Below the pieces are notes generated by a model. That model ran no database searches, had not been told where the DNA came from, and worked only from the letters and a program-made list of their open reading frames with translations. The position numbers were made by a program, and so were the translations under genes. Below, piece after piece: positions 16,915-25,320 of a stretch of DNA of 64,000 nucleotides. Position 1 is the first letter of the stretch; every line of letters begins with the position of its first letter. The DNA comes from Amycolatopsis jejuensis (GTDB lineage: Bacteria > Actinomycetota > Actinomycetes > Mycobacteriales > Pseudonocardiaceae), in the NCBI RefSeq assembly GCF_000717335.1, contig NZ_JNYZ01000015.1, positions 1 to 64,000 of the forward strand, given 5' to 3'.

Positions 16915-17858
16915 CCACCGGGACGCCGGACGCGATCGTGGATGCTCGGGACGTGTTCGGCATCGGCGGGGCGCTGAAGGTCCCGGCGTTCTCCGATCCC
17001 GGCGAGCACACCCCCGCCCGCGACGACGCCTACTGTTTCTCCCCGGAGGCCACCCTCGCCGTGCTCCTCGGCTTCGCACACAACCGCCGGGTGCTGCTGC
17101 ACGGCCGCCACGGCTCCGGCAAATCGACCCTCGTCGAGCAGGTCGCCGCCCGGCTCAACTGGGGCTGCCTGCGCGTGAACCTCGACGGGCACGTCGGCCG
17201 GCTGGAGCTCGTCGGCCGCGACGCGGTGACCCTGCAGGACGGCAAGCAGGTCACCGAATTCCGCGAGGGAATCCTGCCGTGGGCGGTCCGCCGCCCGATC
17301 GCGCTCGTGCTGGACGAATACGACGCCGGCCGCCCCGAGGTGCTGTTCGTCATCCAGCGCCTGCTCGAAAAAGACGGGCGATTCACGCTCCTCGAACGCA
17401 ACGAGGTCGTGACGGCTCACCCCGGCTTCCGGCTCTTCGCCACGGCCAACACGAGCGGCCTCGGCGACGAAGACGGGCTCTACCACGGCGTGCGCCGGCT
17501 CAACCACGCCCAGCTGGACCGGTGGAACGTCGTCGCCAAGCTCGACTACCTGCCCGCCGGAACCGAGACCGGCATCGTCCGCGGCCAAGTGCCCACACTC
17601 GCCCCGGCGACCGCGACCGCCATGGTCGCACTCGCCCGCCTCACCCGCGAGGGCCACCACGCCGGAGACCTCAGCACGCTCATGTCCACCCGAACCGTGG
17701 TGACCTGGGCCGAGAACACCCGCTACCTCGGTGACCCCGCGCTCGCGCTGCGCATCACTTTCACCAACAAATGCGCCGAGCACGAACGAGAAATCGTCGG
17801 CGAGTACTTCCAGCGGTGCTTCGGGTACGAGCCCCGCGAGTTGCCCGCCAGCGGCTGA
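16911..17858 (+). CDS. AAA+ ATPase, CobS-like (MoxR clade)
   Basis: 315 residues, close to the usual length of CobS. It follows the CobS plan: a short VFGIGGALKVPAF N-terminus, Walker A GRHGSGKST near residue 67, then RVNLDGHVGRLELVGRDAV, Walker B ALVLDEYDAGRP near residue 128, and FATANTSGLGD as sensor 1. In cobalt chelatase CobS drives metal insertion together with CobN and CobT. No CobN is present here, and the gene is tied to an IclR regulator of a sulfonate locus by a GTGA overlap. A role as ATP-driven activator of some metalloenzyme is a plausible inference, not shown. Confidence 0.85.
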   Translation: MTTGTPDAIVDARDVFGIGGALKVPAFSDPGEHTPARDDAYCFSPEATLAVLLGFAHNRRVLLHGRHGSGKSTLVEQVAARLNWGCLRVNLDGHVGRLELVGRDAVTLQDGKQVTEFREGILPWAVRRPIALVLDEYDAGRPEVLFVIQRLLEKDGRFTLLERNEVVTAHPGFRLFATANTSGLGDEDGLYHGVRRLNHAQLDRWNVVAKLDYLPAGTETGIVRGQVPTLAPATATAMVALARLTREGHHAGDLSTLMSTRTVVTWAENTRYLGDPALALRITFTNKCAEHEREIVGEYFQRCFGYEPRELPASG

Positions 17859-17861
17859 GCA

Positions 17862-19559
17862 ATGAACGCGCTCACCGATCGCGCTGCCGCCCGCGCGGCG
17901 CACCGGCTCGATGTCTTGCGGGCCACCACGGTCCGGGCGATCGGGCAGGATCCCGAGGTGCGTTTCCGCGCCGGGGCGCCGTATCGCGGCGGCACCCCGC
18001 TCACCATGCTGGCCCCGCACCTGCGCGTCGATGCGCACGACGATCTTCCATGCCTGCGCGGGGCAGCGGACGGACTGGCGTTGCGGCTGCGGCACACCGA
18101 CCTCGCGGTACACCGGGAGCACCGCCCCGACGACGTCGTCGGCGGCCTCGTTTTCGACCAGCTCGAGCAATACCGAGTCGAATCCCTTGTGCCACAATGG
18201 CTACCCGGCGCCGCCGCCAATCTGGCGCGCCGGATGGAACACTGGCTCGGCGCCGCTGACGACCTCATCCAGACAACCACCGGCCTTCTGCTGCACTCCA
18301 CCGCCGCCATGGCCTGGTCACACCTCACCCGATGCCGGGTACCCGCGCTCGTCCAAGAAGTCACCGAGCCGATGCGGGCCGCGCTCGCCACCGAATTCGG
18401 GCCCCGCATCTCCCAGCTCGCCGCAGTACGCCGCGAACAACCCCTCTTCGCACCACTGGCCGCGGAATTCGCCGCCGGGATCGCGGGCCTGCTCGGCACC
18501 CCGGCCGGACGCCCGCGCCGCGCCCGGTCCGCCGGGCAACGCGCGCTCGCCTCGTTGCTCCACGGCTCCGCAACGGAGGACACCGGGATGTCCACGGCAG
18601 ACGCCGGCCTTCCCGAGTCCGAAGTGGACGAATACCGGATCTTCACCACCGCCCACGACCGGGAGCAGGAAGCGGTTGATCTCGTCCGGCCCGCACAGCG
18701 GAACGAATTCCGGCATCGGCTCGACAACCTGGTCCACCGCGCCCGGATGAATCGCGCCAAACTGCGCCGCGATCTCGCCGTCGCGCTCGCGATCCCGGCC
18801 ACCGGAGGATGGGACCACGGTCTGGAAAGCGGTCACCTCGACGGCAGGCGCCTCACCAGTCTGATCACTTCTCCTGCCGAGACGCGTCTCTTCCGCGCCG
18901 AAGCCACCACCGCGAAGGTCGACGTCTCGGTCACGTTCCTGCTCGACTGCTCCGGCTCGATGAAGCAGCACGTTCCGGTGACCGCAGTCCTCGTCGACTC
19001 GCTGACCCGGGTACTGGACGAACTCGGGGTCAGCACCGAGGTGCTCGGCTTCTCCACCGGCGGCTGGAACGGCGGCCGCGCGGCGCGCGACTGGGCCGGG
19101 GCAGGCCGGCCCGCCGACCCCGGGCGGCTCAACGACCGGCTGCACCTGGTCTTCAAAAGCCAGAACCAGTCGTGGCGGCGGTCCCGGTATGGTCTCGCCT
19201 GCTTGTTCAAAGCCGACCTGTTCCGGGAAGGCCTTGGCGGGGAGGCCGTCCGATGGGCTGCGTCGCGCGCTCACGCGAGCGGCGCCCAGCGCCGGATCAT
19301 GCTGGTGCTTTCCGACGGCAGCCCGGCCGACAGCGCCACCGCCGCCCACAACGCGACCGGATTCCTGGAAACCGACCTGCGCCGCGCCGCGGATCACGCC
19401 GAATTCGACGGAATCGAAATCCGCGCATTCAGCCTCGGCGTCGACCTGGGGGACTTTTTTCCGCGGTCACTCGTACTGCCCGCGCAGGACGCGGCAAGGC
19501 CGATGGCCGACGAAATCATTGCGGCCCTCTGTCCCGCTCGTCGAGCTGCGGCGCAGTAA
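17862..19559 (+). CDS. CobT-like VWA-domain protein, partner of the AAA+ ATPase
   Basis: 565 residues. The N-terminal half is helical and weakly conserved. The C-terminal half is a von Willebrand A domain with the metal-ion site TFLLDCSGSMKQH near residue 365 and LVLSDGSPADS near residue 480. The layout matches CobT of the aerobic cobaltochelatase but lacks the long acidic linker of classical CobT. It starts three bases after the ATPase stop. AAA+/VWA pairs act as insertases or activators of metal enzymes; the client here is unknown. Confidence 0.82.
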   Translation: MNALTDRAAARAAHRLDVLRATTVRAIGQDPEVRFRAGAPYRGGTPLTMLAPHLRVDAHDDLPCLRGAADGLALRLRHTDLAVHREHRPDDVVGGLVFDQLEQYRVESLVPQWLPGAAANLARRMEHWLGAADDLIQTTTGLLLHSTAAMAWSHLTRCRVPALVQEVTEPMRAALATEFGPRISQLAAVRREQPLFAPLAAEFAAGIAGLLGTPAGRPRRARSAGQRALASLLHGSATEDTGMSTADAGLPESEVDEYRIFTTAHDREQEAVDLVRPAQRNEFRHRLDNLVHRARMNRAKLRRDLAVALAIPATGGWDHGLESGHLDGRRLTSLITSPAETRLFRAEATTAKVDVSVTFLLDCSGSMKQHVPVTAVLVDSLTRVLDELGVSTEVLGFSTGGWNGGRAARDWAGAGRPADPGRLNDRLHLVFKSQNQSWRRSRYGLACLFKADLFREGLGGEAVRWAASRAHASGAQRRIMLVLSDGSPADSATAAHNATGFLETDLRRAADHAEFDGIEIRAFSLGVDLGDFFPRSLVLPAQDAARPMADEIIAALCPARRAAAQ

Positions 19560-20248
19560 TGCGCCGCGGCTCTATTGCCCGAGTTCGTCGACCGCCGAGT
19601 GGGCCGCACGAGTATGTCGTTGTCTTGTGATCGGCAGGTCGAGAAGGCACAAACAGGCGCGTACCGACGGCAGGGCGGCAACTCTCGTTGTGGTCCTGAT
19701 CGCGGGCTGCTCGGCCACCGGTGGCCCTGCTCCAGATGCCGGATCCCGGCTCGAAGACCGGCCAAACTATTCGATCTGGAAGCCCTGCAGGACGCGCATC
19801 GTACTGCCGATCCCGGACGAGCACTGTTTGTTTTGCGGCACGGTGGCAGCATGATCAGCAAGAAGGTGCCGGTCTGTGGCTCGAGTGCGGCCGGGCTCGC
19901 CCTCGCGTACTTCCTTCGCCGCGGCGGAGCTTGCTGGCCACCAGTCGATGGGCGCGGCGACGACGACCATGGCCTCTCGCCATCCGCCAGCCACAATTCA
20001 CCATGCGCGAGTCTGCTGCGCGCGGCTGGCGGCGACATCTTCATCGGCTTCTCGCCGCGTCGGGCCACGGCGACGCCGCCGTCACGGAAGCACGGGGGCA
20101 GAGGTCGGTTACCGACGCACCCTGTCCGGTGAGGCCGCAGCTCCACCGGCGAAGTATCACCCGAACCCCTGCGCAGGCCGTACTTTCGAAGATCAGCGTC
20201 GACGCGCCTGGGCAGCCGCAATGGCGAGGACGAATCCACCGGCGCTGG
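19560..20248. other. Degenerate non-coding stretch with a flavoprotein gene fragment
   Basis: No intact gene is visible between the CobT-like gene and the LysR gene. The only recognisable piece is 19851-19928 on the plus strand, which would encode an N-terminal dinucleotide-binding fold (VCGSSAAGLALAYFLRRGG) like that of FAD-dependent monooxygenases; after about 26 codons the similarity stops. The rest is open in several frames without family resemblance. It looks like eroded DNA at the edge of an acquired segment. Confidence 0.45.
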
Positions 20249-21136
20249 TTACGCCTCGCCGACCTCTCGAAAGCATTTCAGCAAGGCAGAGACCGCACGG
20301 GTCTCTTCACCTCTGCGCCATACGAGAAGCACGTCGGACAACACCGGCTTGCCGGCGATATCCAGGAACTGCACGCCCGGCCTGGGGATGATCGACAGAG
20401 CTTTGGAGATGACTGCGACGCCCTCACCTGCCGCCACCAGCGCGAGCAGCATCGGCGTACTGGTCGCCTCTTGGCCAATCTCGGGTGTGAAGCCAGCGTG
20501 CTCACAAGCATCAAGGGTGGCTTTGAGCAAACCGGTTCCAGTTCTCGCCGCGTAGACGATGAACCGCCGGTCGGCTACTTCCGTCAGGGAGACGGCCTTG
20601 GACTCGACGACATAGTTCGACGAAACAGCTAGTACGCACCGGTCAATGTGCACCCGCGCGTGGCACAGTTCGGGGTCGTCGACGGGGGCACGAAGGACGG
20701 CGCAGTCGAGTTCTCCACGGCGCAGTGCTGCGAGTTGTTCACGGGCATGCATCTCGTACAGCTCTAGTTCGACGTCCGGCATCTCCTTTCGAAACGCCGC
20801 CAGCGCGCCGGGAAGCAGGTCAAAGGCGGCTGGTTCGATGTAGCCCACCGACAGGATGCTTCCTGCGCCGGTAGCGAGACGACCAGCGTGTCTCTGCGCC
20901 CGGTCCAACGACTCCAGACATCGCCGGATGTCGGCTGCGTAGGCCTCGCCTGCGGTCGTCAGCGACACGCGCCGAGTGGTGCGGTCGAGAAGGACGAAAC
21001 CAACGTTCGCCTCAAGTTTCTTGAGCATGTGCGACAGCGAAGGCTGCGAGGTGTGCAACCGTGCCGCAGCCTTGCCCAAGTGGAGCTCCTCCGCCAGGCA
21101 CACAAACGCGCGGAGCTGCGAGAACGTGGGGTCCAT
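20249..21136 (-). CDS. LysR-family transcriptional regulator
   Basis: 295 residues. The first 60 residues are the LysR helix-turn-helix (FSQLRAFVCLAEELHLGKAAARLHTSQ, then LSHMLKKLEANVG). The remainder is the periplasmic-binding-protein-like effector domain. ATG at 21136 starts the conserved domain; a TTG at 21157 would add seven residues but lies inside the palindrome. It reads in the same direction as the ABC-importer operon at 21981-30001, from which it is separated by an IS21-type remnant. Control of that operon is inferred from proximity and from a related sequence at 30088. Confidence 0.88.
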   Translation of the reverse strand: MDPTFSQLRAFVCLAEELHLGKAAARLHTSQPSLSHMLKKLEANVGFVLLDRTTRRVSLTTAGEAYAADIRRCLESLDRAQRHAGRLATGAGSILSVGYIEPAAFDLLPGALAAFRKEMPDVELELYEMHAREQLAALRRGELDCAVLRAPVDDPELCHARVHIDRCVLAVSSNYVVESKAVSLTEVADRRFIVYAARTGTGLLKATLDACEHAGFTPEIGQEATSTPMLLALVAAGEGVAVISKALSIIPRPGVQFLDIAGKPVLSDVLLVWRRGEETRAVSALLKCFREVGEA

Positions 21137-21138
21137 AG

Positions 21139-21161
21139 ATGATTGGACAGTAGTCAATCAT
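21139..21161. promoter_or_regulatory. Perfect palindrome at the LysR gene start, probable autoregulatory site
   Basis: ATGATTG (21139-21145) and CAATCAT (21155-21161) are exact inverted repeats across nine bases and contain the T-N11-A pattern of LysR boxes. The repeat ends three bases before the ATG, so bound protein would cover the start region. A leaderless or very short-leader message would be needed if transcription starts inside it. Confidence 0.6.
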
Positions 21162-21356
21162 CTCCGGGACCGCAACGGCCGATGGGGGCTGCAGCGCCTG
21201 ACGAGATCACCGCTGTCACGATCCCACGTCGTCCGCGGCTGGTGTCAGCGGCCAGGTTGAGGTTCCGGCTAGCCGAGCTGACTTGTCGGCGGACGTATGC
21301 GTTGACAGAAACGAAAAAACGGCGGCAGTCGGCCCATCGCCTCGATCACGGTCCGC

Positions 21357-21890
21357 GACCAGGGCGACGCGGAGGCGTCGGTGCGGATCGCGAAGGCGGG
21401 ATCTGACCCAACCGACACCAACCTGCTCGACGCCCACGACAGCTTCGGCGATCTGAAGGCCGCCTGCCGCGAGTTCTGCGAGCAGGTCGACAACCGGCCG
21501 TATCGAGAGACCCACCTCCGCCCGGTCGAGGCGCTCGTCGAGGAACGGCTGCAACCGTTGCCCCGCAACCCGTTCCGCTGCGGCGACTGGGACAGCCCCG
21601 TCTCGGTCAAAAGGGGGTGTGGCAATTCGATGCCACCCCCGCTGGTCGATTCCCGCATCCTGGGTCTGGTCCCACGGCGACGATCTGATGGTGACCGCGG
21701 TCGACGAGAACGGTCCGGCCGAGGTCGCCTGGCACGTCCGCTCGGCACGGGGAAATCCGTCGATCCAGGACGAGCACTGCCCGCGGCGGCGCAATGACAC
21801 GGCTACCGCGCTCAGCTGGCCCCTCCCCGATCGGAAGCCGCGTTCCTCGCCCCGGGTATCGGGGCGGCCGCCTGGTTGACCGAGCGACCG
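21357..21890 (+). pseudogene. IS21-type transposase (istA) remnant
   Basis: Pieces of the C-terminal half of an IstA-like transposase appear in three frames: VRIAKAGSDP..., KAACREFCEQVDNR and RPVEALVEER in the first, HGDDLMVTAVDENGPAEVAW with RGNPSIQDEHCPRR in the second, and SEAAFLAPGIGAAAWL in the third. At least two frameshifts and the loss of the N-terminal DDE domain make it inactive. The companion istB ATPase is absent. It sits between the LysR regulator and the ABC-importer operon. Confidence 0.8.
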
Positions 21891-21980
21891 CGGGTGCGAC
21901 CACCAGCTCGACCAGGTGCGGAACTATCCGGCGACGGTAAGGGAATCCGACTTGCCGCCCACGGCGAGAACAACTGGCCG

Positions 21981-23042
21981 TCAGCCAGACTTCGTTGCCC
22001 TGCCAAGTTCCTGCATGGCCTGCACATCCACGAAGTCCGCAATCGACGGCACCGACTTCAACTGCCCGAACCCGACCTGAACCTCGGCCAGTTCTGTCAG
22101 GCTGCGCACGAGATTCGAGTCAGCGGCAGCCCCCGGCCCGAACGAGTAGAACTTCTCCGCCGACAAGAGCTGGGGGACTGACGGAAACTCGACCGCGCGG
22201 GCGAGTGTGCGCGCCTTCTCCACGGTCGTTTCCAACTCCCCGGCGACAGCCGCAAGGACGCCGTCCACATCGCGATCGCCTTGCTCCCACATGGCGCGCC
22301 CACGCTCATTCGCCTGCAGGAAGGCGGCAAGCCCACGGGGATTCGATTTCACGAACTCGTTCCTGGCAATCCAGACGGTGGTCGACGCCATCTCTGCAGG
22401 AACCGAACCGATGTCAGCCGTCGTGGTCAACATCCTGCCGCCGTCCTCGATCAACCGGGCCCGATAGGGTTCGGGGATGAATGCGGCGTCGATGTCACCA
22501 CTGCTGAATGCCGGAACCGTCTGAGCGAATCCGATATTGACGACCGTGACATCTTCGATGGTCATTCCGTTTGCTTCAAGAAGATTTATCAGCCCCAGGT
22601 AACCACTGGAGCCGACTGTCACACCAATCTTCTTTCCCCGCAGTCCACGAGCATCCGCAATCCCTGAATCAGGCCGCGTAACCAGTCCCTCATTGGCGGA
22701 GATCACCTGACTCACTCCCACGATGCTCACCTCCAGACCGTTTGACATGGCCGTGATGGCCGCCCCCGCTCCCATCATCGCCACGTCGATGTCCCCATTG
22801 GACAACGCCGGAAAGATCGCCGGACCACTCTCGAAACGAGTCCATGAAACGACGCCGTCTTTGGGATCGACGAGGTTCAGCTTTCGGACCAGGTTGAGTG
22901 GCATGTCATAGGTATACTGCCATCCTGCTCGGATCTCCGGCGACTCACCCGCATCATTCCCGCCGGAACAGCCGGCAACAACGACAACCAAAGCCATTGC
23001 GGTCAACGCACCACAAAACCTGCGGATTCTACCCGAACTCAT
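21981..23042 (-). CDS. ABC transporter substrate-binding lipoprotein (taurine/nitrate/sulfonate family), second copy
   Basis: 353 residues with a lipoprotein signal: hydrophobic segment ALVVVVAG followed by CSGG, the cysteine near residue 25 being the lipid site. The mature part has the NMT1/SsuA pattern (GDIDVAMMGAGAAITA, KKIGVTVGSSGYLGL, YRARLIEDGG). It is clearly paralogous along its length to the binding protein at 28937. It is the last gene of the operon, 66 bases after the SnoaL gene. ATG at 23042 is preferred over the upstream TTG. Its substrate is unknown; sulfonate-like or amidine-type compounds are possible. Confidence 0.85.
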   Translation of the reverse strand: MSSGRIRRFCGALTAMALVVVVAGCSGGNDAGESPEIRAGWQYTYDMPLNLVRKLNLVDPKDGVVSWTRFESGPAIFPALSNGDIDVAMMGAGAAITAMSNGLEVSIVGVSQVISANEGLVTRPDSGIADARGLRGKKIGVTVGSSGYLGLINLLEANGMTIEDVTVVNIGFAQTVPAFSSGDIDAAFIPEPYRARLIEDGGRMLTTTADIGSVPAEMASTTVWIARNEFVKSNPRGLAAFLQANERGRAMWEQGDRDVDGVLAAVAGELETTVEKARTLARAVEFPSVPQLLSAEKFYSFGPGAAADSNLVRSLTELAEVQVGFGQLKSVPSIADFVDVQAMQELGRATKSG

Positions 23043-23108
23043 GTTCTCCAACCCTTCAGAGTAGCAGCACCGTCTCCAGCAGATTGATGGTTCAGCCCCG
23101 AGAGCTAC

Positions 23109-23561
23109 CTACAATGCAGTTCCATACCGTGTTGCATTGACCTCGAGGATCGAGTCCACACGCAAGTAGAGCTTTCGAATCTTCCAGCCACTCGTGGAGC
23201 AACGGAAACCGACCAGGTAACTTCCGTGTGCGACGGTAAACAGGTCATCTTTTCGCATCCGGGAGTGCTGGAGGAGCAGCCACTTCCCGGTCGCCTGGCC
23301 GGGGGCGGTGAACTCGACGGCACCATTGGAGAGGTGATGGGCCGCCCATGCGAAGCGCTCCAGACCAGACATCGTAATGTGAGCGGCAATCTCGGCCCGG
23401 CCACGCAGATGAAACCCTCTGGAGCTCACCCATTCGCCGTCAGCTTCGAAGAGCGACGCAACGACGTCTCCATGGTATCCCGTATCGCATGCGGCAGCAT
23501 ACTCATACATCACCTTGCCAATCGCGGCTTCAGCCGACAACCGCTCGACAACAGACATCAT
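23109..23561 (-). CDS. SnoaL-like (NTF2-fold) protein A
   Basis: 150 residues with the SnoaL_4/scytalone-dehydratase-type NTF2 fold: EAAIGKVMYEYAAACDTG, then VASLFEADGEWVSS and GRAEIAAHI. Such proteins act as cyclases, dehydratases, isomerases or small subunits of ring-hydroxylating enzymes. The start ATG overlaps the stop of the preceding SnoaL gene, which it resembles in layout, so the two may form a heteromer. No catalytic residue can be assigned with confidence. Confidence 0.72.
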   Translation of the reverse strand: MMSVVERLSAEAAIGKVMYEYAAACDTGYHGDVVASLFEADGEWVSSRGFHLRGRAEIAAHITMSGLERFAWAAHHLSNGAVEFTAPGQATGKWLLLQHSRMRKDDLFTVAHGSYLVGFRCSTSGWKIRKLYLRVDSILEVNATRYGTAL

Positions 23562-24112
23562 CGGCGATCCGGATCCGCGCCAGATTTGCCGACCTGCAGC
23601 CTTGGCCCAGGCGCATCCAGCAAGGAGAATCGATGCTGTGCCCAATCGGCCGAATTAGGTGCCATCAGCTCAAAGGTAATTCGAAGGCGTTCGAACATCC
23701 AGCAACCGTCAATCCGAACGAAGTCGTTGTGGTACTTGCCGACGTAGAGTCCCCCAGCGAGCCCCTCTGCCGTCATTTGTGCACACGGCATGATCAGGAA
23801 CCACTCACCCGTGGCAAAATCACCGGAATCGTCTACTTCCACCCAGCGGGGCACGTTGATGTGCACGGCCCAGGGGAATCGCTGCGACCCATCCGAGAAA
23901 TGCTCGGCGATGGCCCTTCGCCCTTCAAAGGCCTGTCCATTGGGATGATTCTCCCAGATGCCATCGGCCACGAAGAGGTCGGCGATCAGGGTTCCGGGGT
24001 ATCCCTCATCACAAAGATCCGAGTAGCGCCGCTGAAGCGCCTCGATCTCCTCCTCGGGCGTGCGCCCGGCGCGTCGCGCGGCCGGTTCGACCATCTCATC
24101 CGCCTCGCTCAT
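23558..24112 (-). CDS. SnoaL-like (NTF2-fold) protein B
   Basis: 184 residues, NTF2 fold with a charged N-terminal extension (about 20 residues). The core has EEEIEALQRRYSDLCDEGYPG, then IADLFVADGIWENHP and GRRAIAEHF, parallel to protein A. It is overlapped by four bases at both ends, with the PLP decarboxylase upstream and SnoaL A downstream. A dehydratase or isomerase role in the operon's pathway is plausible. The tandem arrangement of two different SnoaL genes suggests a heterodimer. Confidence 0.72.
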   Translation of the reverse strand: MSEADEMVEPAARRAGRTPEEEIEALQRRYSDLCDEGYPGTLIADLFVADGIWENHPNGQAFEGRRAIAEHFSDGSQRFPWAVHINVPRWVEVDDSGDFATGEWFLIMPCAQMTAEGLAGGLYVGKYHNDFVRIDGCWMFERLRITFELMAPNSADWAQHRFSLLDAPGPRLQVGKSGADPDRR

Positions 24113-25320
24113 GCGTACGTCGCGCTCGTCGAGGAGACCGCGCCGGAACTGCGTACGGCGGCCACCGATTCAGCCAGATCGCGCAGGTAGTCGTCGGTCA
24201 CGGCCAGATGTGGTGGATTGACTGCGATCTGGATCGAGCGGGGCGCTTGCTGGCGACCTACCTGCCATCCACGGGCCTGTAGTTCGTCACCGACAGCCAT
24301 CGTATCCAGACCAGTCGCGCGGTAGGCGAAAATCGATCCCGGCGGCTGTCCGAGGATTTCCAAGCCACCGATCTCGCCAATGCCACGCTGCCATGCGCGA
24401 GAGGCCGCCATCGTCTTCGCCGCCAGGGCACGGAACCCGTCGTGCTCCAATGCCTCCACGACTGCCCAGGCGGACGCGATGGGACCACCCGGCCGAGTTC
24501 CCGCCAGCGTCGGCGTCCGGTAGGCACCACCGGGCCAGCCTGACGAAGGCAGGGAGAAAGGCTGGAAACTTGCGTACTCGACGTCGTTGTACAGGATGGT
24601 GGAGACGCCCTTCCCGGCATAACCGTACTTGTGGAGATCCGCCGAGATCGAAGCCACCCCCGGCACTTCCAGCCCCCACCTGCACTCACTCAGCTCGTCG
24701 ACGAAGGGCAGCAAGAAGCCGCCCGCGCATGCGTCGACGTGCAACGGGACATCAGCATCAAGAGCCAGCCGCCCGAGTTCCACGATCGGATCAATGGTCC
24801 CGAACGGCCAGCACATCGCGGAGCCCACCACCAGGATGCAGTCGTCCTTGACTGCATCAGTCATCGAAGCGACATCCGCTCGGAATCCGGCGGTGAGTGG
24901 CACCCGCTCGGCTCGGAGGCCCAGCAGATGCGCGGCCTTGTCGAATGCCGGATGCGCCGAGTACGGCAAAACGATCGATCCGTTCTCGATCGCGCGCGTC
25001 TTCCGTGCCCAGTCCCGTGCTGTCTTGACGGCCAGAATGATGGACTCGGTGCCACCCGAACTTACCGAGCCGACAGCTTCCGCATTTCCGAGCAGCCGGC
25101 CGGCAAAGCGGAGCAGCTGTGCCTCGAACTCCGCGACGCTCGGGAATGCCGTCGCGCTCAACGCATTGTGGGACATGAACTCGCCGTACGCCTGCCGGGC
25201 GATCTCTTCGAGCTCGTCGTCGGCAAAGTAGATGTAGCGAGTGGTCCTGCCATTGCGCCAGTCGACGTCCCCGCTTGCGATCCGGCGCCACTTGTTCACT
25301 ACCTCGTCGAGCGGTCTCAC
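24109..25320 (-). CDS. PLP-dependent decarboxylase/lyase (group II decarboxylase, sphingosine-phosphate lyase-like)
   Basis: 403 residues, fold type I. Seen: SSGGTESIILAVK near residue 87 for phosphate binding, LHVDACAGGFLLPF with the PLP-contacting aspartate near residue 195 and the lysine in SADLHKYGYAGKG near residue 228. This HKYG form occurs in sphingosine-1-phosphate lyase, glutamate and tyrosine/aspartate decarboxylases. It is shorter than eukaryotic relatives. With a sulfonate-type importer in the operon, decarboxylation of an acidic amino acid or its sulfur analogue is conceivable but unproven. The GTG start overlaps the upstream stop. Confidence 0.82.
   Translation of the reverse strand: MRPLDEVVNKWRRIASGDVDWRNGRTTRYIYFADDELEEIARQAYGEFMSHNALSATAFPSVAEFEAQLLRFAGRLLGNAEAVGSVSSGGTESIILAVKTARDWARKTRAIENGSIVLPYSAHPAFDKAAHLLGLRAERVPLTAGFRADVASMTDAVKDDCILVVGSAMCWPFGTIDPIVELGRLALDADVPLHVDACAGGFLLPFVDELSECRWGLEVPGVASISADLHKYGYAGKGVSTILYNDVEYASFQPFSLPSSGWPGGAYRTPTLAGTRPGGPIASAWAVVEALEHDGFRALAAKTMAASRAWQRGIGEIGGLEILGQPPGSIFAYRATGLDTMAVGDELQARGWQVGRQQAPRSIQIAVNPPHLAVTDDYLRDLAESVAAVRSSGAVSSTSATYA

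Noticed and set aside
16911..19559. Cobalamin cobaltochelatase operon
   Set aside because: No CobN and no other cobalamin gene is present in the window, and the genes are tied to a sulfonate regulator.
19851..19928. Functional FAD-dependent monooxygenase gene
   Set aside because: Only the first 26 codons resemble the dinucleotide-binding fold; no further domain follows in any frame.
21357..21890. Active IS21 element
   Set aside because: At least two frameshifts, no DDE domain and no istB partner.
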